Source: Deltaproteobacteria bacterium (GTDB taxonomy: Bacteria; Desulfobacterota; DSM-4660; Desulfatiglandales; HGW-15). From it: DNA of 8,530 nucleotides. Under the pieces are notes generated by a model. It saw only the letters and a program-made list of their open reading frames with translations. It had not been told where the DNA came from and did no database searches. How positions within the stretch are numbered: position 1 is the stretch's first letter; each line of letters opens with the position of its first letter. The stretch lies in assembly GCA_021737245.1 (NCBI GenBank), contig JAIPEI010000140.1:1-8530 (forward strand). Direction: 5' to 3'. Both the position numbers and the translations under genes were made by a program. Shown here one piece after another: positions 6,333 through 8,530 of this stretch.

Positions 6333-7415
6333 TCAGGACGCAGGGCCCACGTAAACGCCGTCTTTGAAAACCCCCTGCTCCATGCGGCCGTCCGGATGGA
6401 GCAACATCCCTTCCCCGTGAAAGTCGCCGTCCCGGAATTCGCCGATGTACTCCGTAGCGTCGGGTTGCGTCAGATGTCCTTCCCCTTGCATGCGATCCTC
6501 CGCAAACTCTCCTTCGTACACCGAACCGTCGTCGAAGGTGTACACACCCTCTCCGTGCCGGAGCCCTTCCGCGACCTCTCCCTTGTAGACGGAACCGTCC
6601 GGGTACCGGATCGTTCCCCGCCCCTGCTCCACCCCGTCCTTGAACCCGCCGGTGTACTTCTGGCCGTCGGACCGGATGATGGTGCCTTGCCCGTGAAAGC
6701 GGTTTTCCCGGAACTCCCCGGTGTATTTGACCCCTTCGGCCCCTTCGAAGGTCCCTTGCCCCGACATACTCCCTTCGCGGAACTCACCTTCGTACACGGA
6801 GCCGTTTGCAAAGACCAGCTTCCCCCGGCCGTGCCGCTCCCCGTCCGCGAACCCGCCCGTGTAGACGGCTCCGTCCGGGTAGGTCAGGGTTCCCCGGCCG
6901 TGCTCCTTGTCGTTTCGGAACTCGCCTTCGTAGCGGGATCCGTCGCTCATCTCGACCTCGCCCCTCCCGTGGGCCCGGCCGTCGACAAACTCGCCCTTGT
7001 AGGTGAAGGATCCGTCCGCCGAGGTGTAGGTGCCGCGGCCGTTGATCTCGTCGTCCCGGAACTCCCCCGTGTAGGTGTCGCCGTTCGCAAAGGTCAGGGT
7101 TCCCTGTCCGTGCTTCAGGTTGTTCCGGAAGCCGCCTTCGTACCGCATCCCGTCGGGCTGTTCCATGACGCCGGTTCCATGGGCCTCGTTGTTCTCGAAC
7201 TCGCCCGTGTAGGTGGATCCGTCGGGGGTCTTCAGCGTCCCGTGTCCGGTGGCCCGACCGTCCTTGAAGGTCCCCCGGTATATGCTGCCGTCGGGGTACT
7301 CCACCGCGCCTTCACCGTTGACGCAGTCCCCCTCCATGCAGCCGGCCTGGTCCCAGGCCGCCGGGAGGAGCGTGATCACGAAGACCATGCAGAACCACAT
7401 CCCGAGTCGTCTCAT
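6333..7415 (-). CDS. Exported MORN-repeat protein
   Basis: A 360-residue protein built almost wholly of MORN repeats, which fold into a long beta-hairpin sheet and usually serve as binding scaffolds. Residues 1-24 look like a Sec signal peptide (MRR, then a hydrophobic stretch ending LLPAAWDQA), so the product should leave the cytoplasm. The following Gly-Cys does not make a convincing lipobox because Gln is at -3. Residues 26-36 hold the CMEGDCVNGEG lead-in often seen before bacterial MORN arrays. From residue 40 there are 13 full repeats of 23 residues (one of 24) with the consensus PDG-x-x-Y-x-GEF-x-x-G-x-x-HGxGT, then a partial repeat. The ATG at 7415 has GAGGAGGA (7424-7431) 8 bases before it. 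It lies 54 bases downstream of the RecD2-like gene on the same strand and may share its transcript. Binding partner and role are unknown. Confidence 0.92.
   Translation of the reverse strand: MRRLGMWFCMVFVITLLPAAWDQAGCMEGDCVNGEGAVEYPDGSIYRGTFKDGRATGHGTLKTPDGSTYTGEFENNEAHGTGVMEQPDGMRYEGGFRNNLKHGQGTLTFANGDTYTGEFRDDEINGRGTYTSADGSFTYKGEFVDGRAHGRGEVEMSDGSRYEGEFRNDKEHGRGTLTYPDGAVYTGGFADGERHGRGKLVFANGSVYEGEFREGSMSGQGTFEGAEGVKYTGEFRENRFHGQGTIIRSDGQKYTGGFKDGVEQGRGTIRYPDGSVYKGEVAEGLRHGEGVYTFDDGSVYEGEFAEDRMQGEGHLTQPDATEYIGEFRDGDFHGEGMLLHPDGRMEQGVFKDGVYVGPAS
6336..7298 (-). repeat. Tandem MORN repeat array, about 69 bases per unit
   Basis: Thirteen consecutive 23-residue units (one of 24) and a truncated final unit lie inside the MORN gene. 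At DNA level the plus strand shows recurring segments such as the complement of 'GGNGAGTTC' (GEF) and 'GACGG' (DG) every 69 bases. Units are diverged from each other, so the array looks old rather than recently expanded. Confidence 0.85.
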
Positions 7416-7469
7416 GAAAGAAATCCTCCTCGTAGGAATTGTCGTAACGGATCGTGGCGCCGGCCCGCC

Positions 7470-8530
7470 TCAGCCCGCGTTTCTTCGCCCCGTGTCCTGC
7501 GCCGCCTCGAATCCCGCCTGCAGCCGGAAGGCCAGGTGCGAGTATCTCTTTTCCGTCCGGTCGTTCTTGACGGCGATGCCGAACGCCTTGGCGGTCCCGA
7601 CGATCACCACCAGCCGCTTTCCCCGGGTGACCGCGGTGTAGATCAGGTTCCGCTGGAGGAGAACGTAGTGCTGGGTCAACAGGGGAATGACCACCGCCGG
7701 GTACTCGGAGCCCTGGGACTTGTGCACGGAAACCGCGTAGGCGGGCATGAGCTCGTCCAGGTCGGAGAAGTCGTAGGGGACGGGTCGTCCGTCGAAGGCC
7801 ACCAGCAGCTCCCGGGTCTCGGGATCCACCTCCAGAATGCGCCCGATGTCCCCGTTGTACACCTCCCGTTCGTAGTCGTTTCGGATCTGCATGACCTTGT
7901 CCCCCTTCCGAAAGCACCGGTTCCCCCGGGTCACGGAGTCGCCCTCGGGGTTCAGGGCCTCCTGAAGAACGCGGTTGAGGTTCTCCGCGCCCACCGCGCC
8001 CCTGTGCATGGGGGTCAGCACCTGGATGTCGTCCACCGGGTCGAGCCGGAACCGCGCCGGAATACGCTCCCGGACCAGCTCCTGAATGATCCTGACGACC
8101 TGGTCGGGGTCTTCCTGCTGAACGAAGTGAAAATCCTCTTCCGGACGGTCTGTTTTCAGACGGGGCAGGGTCCCGTGAAGAATGCTGTGGGCATTGACGA
8201 TGATGCGGCTCTCGCGGGCCTGCCGGAAGATCTGGTCCAGTGTGACCACGGGAAGAACGCCCGAGCCGATGATGTCCCGGAGGACGTTTCCGGCCCCGAC
8301 GGACGGGAGCTGGTTCACATCTCCCACCAGGATCAGGGTCGCCGCTGGAGGAATGGCCTTGACCAGGTGGTGCATGAGGAGCGTGTCGATCATGGAGGCT
8401 TCGTCCACCACCAGGAGATCGCACTCGAGGGGGAAGCGGTCATTGCGCTGGAAGCCTCCTTTCTGCATGCTGAACTCCAGCATGCGATGGATGGTCTTGG
8501 CTTCCATCCCGGTGGCTTCGGCCATGCGCT
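7470..8530 (-). CDS. recD2: RecD2-type ATP-dependent DNA helicase (C-terminal part, runs off the right edge)
   Basis: The C-terminal 352 or so residues of a superfamily 1B helicase of the RecD2/RecD-like (YrrC) family, which unwinds DNA 5'-3' in repair. The gene is open at the right edge: the frame continues through Arg-Met-Ala-Glu-Ala-Thr-Gly, the usual sequence a little after the Walker A motif. Visible motifs in order: Thr-Ile-His-Arg-Met-Leu-Glu; Walker B LLVVDEASMID (near 8395-8420); motif III VGDVNQLPSVGAGNVL; motif IV DQIFRQARESRIIVNAH; motif V YAVSVHKSQGSEYPAVVIPL; motif VI YTAVTRGKRLVVIVG. The end resembles the conserved tail AIAV-NDRT-KRYSHLA. Family members are about 720-750 residues, so roughly half is here; Walker A and the N-terminal helix-hairpin-helix region lie outside. 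The alternative, RecD of a RecBCD complex, is less likely given the LLVVDEASMID and tail pattern. Confidence 0.92.
   Translation of the reverse strand, partial: RMAEATGMEAKTIHRMLEFSMQKGGFQRNDRFPLECDLLVVDEASMIDTLLMHHLVKAIPPAATLILVGDVNQLPSVGAGNVLRDIIGSGVLPVVTLDQIFRQARESRIIVNAHSILHGTLPRLKTDRPEEDFHFVQQEDPDQVVRIIQELVRERIPARFRLDPVDDIQVLTPMHRGAVGAENLNRVLQEALNPEGDSVTRGNRCFRKGDKVMQIRNDYEREVYNGDIGRILEVDPETRELLVAFDGRPVPYDFSDLDELMPAYAVSVHKSQGSEYPAVVIPLLTQHYVLLQRNLIYTAVTRGKRLVVIVGTAKAFGIAVKNDRTEKRYSHLAFRLQAGFEAAQDTGRRNAG

Noticed and set aside
7312..8424. A 370-codon minus-strand frame overlapping recD2 and the start of the MORN gene
   Set aside because: The two overlapped frames have clear helicase motifs and a signal peptide with MORN repeats; this frame gives Gly/Arg/Pro/His-rich sequence typical of an out-of-frame reading.
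1..8530. CRISPR array, insertion sequence, tRNA or rRNA gene
   Set aside because: No regular direct repeats with spacers outside the MORN coding repeats, no transposase motif or terminal inverted repeats, and no tRNA cloverleaf or rRNA-like stretch were seen on either strand.

Overview
The window is high-GC, gene-dense bacterial DNA. Genes are packed tightly, with convergent neighbours only 6 to 12 bases apart. The organism must be an anaerobe that decodes UGA as selenocysteine. Two adjacent redox genes each carry an in-frame UGA exactly where the family has a conserved cysteine. This, with the heterodisulfide-reductase (Hdr) type genes, suggests a sulfate-reducing or syntrophic member of the Desulfobacterota (former Deltaproteobacteria, Syntrophobacter-like). 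That assignment is inference from gene content, not from a marker gene.

Layout. (1) Bases 1-4116, plus strand: the tail of an HdrB/HdrD-type (CCG-domain) protein, then a double-FAD HdrA-like protein of about 1049 residues, then an MvhD-like protein with a ferredoxin tail. Gaps are 7 and 27 bases, so this is one operon. HdrA reads through UGA at 346-348 and MvhD through UGA at 3334-3336. Each UGA is followed at a suitable distance by a small hairpin that fits a bacterial SECIS. (2) Bases 4129-4569, minus strand: a small DUF5661-like protein, convergent with mvhD. (3) Bases 4570-4898: a gene-free divergent region with a GC-rich leader that can fold in two mutually exclusive ways. (4) Bases 4899-6326, plus strand: a MATE-family transporter. 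(5) Bases 6333-8530, minus strand: the C-terminal half of a RecD2-type helicase, running off the right edge, followed by an exported protein made of 13 full MORN repeats and one partial repeat.

How the genes work together. The Hdr/MvhD block is an electron-transfer module. MvhD carries electrons between a partner dehydrogenase or hydrogenase and the flavins and Fe-S clusters of HdrA. HdrA can split them (flavin-based electron bifurcation or confurcation) between ferredoxin and the CCG-domain subunit. The order CCG protein, double-FAD HdrA, MvhD, with selenocysteine, resembles BamD-BamE-BamF of class II benzoyl-CoA reductase as well as generic Hdr-Mvh modules; the window cannot decide between them. 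The remaining genes look like unrelated single-purpose loci.

The main point for an annotator is that both hdrA and mvhD will be truncated at the 5' end by any tool that reads UGA only as stop. The strongest signals are the paired selenocysteine codons, the duplicated and complementary domain layout of HdrA, and its atypical C-terminal cluster motif.
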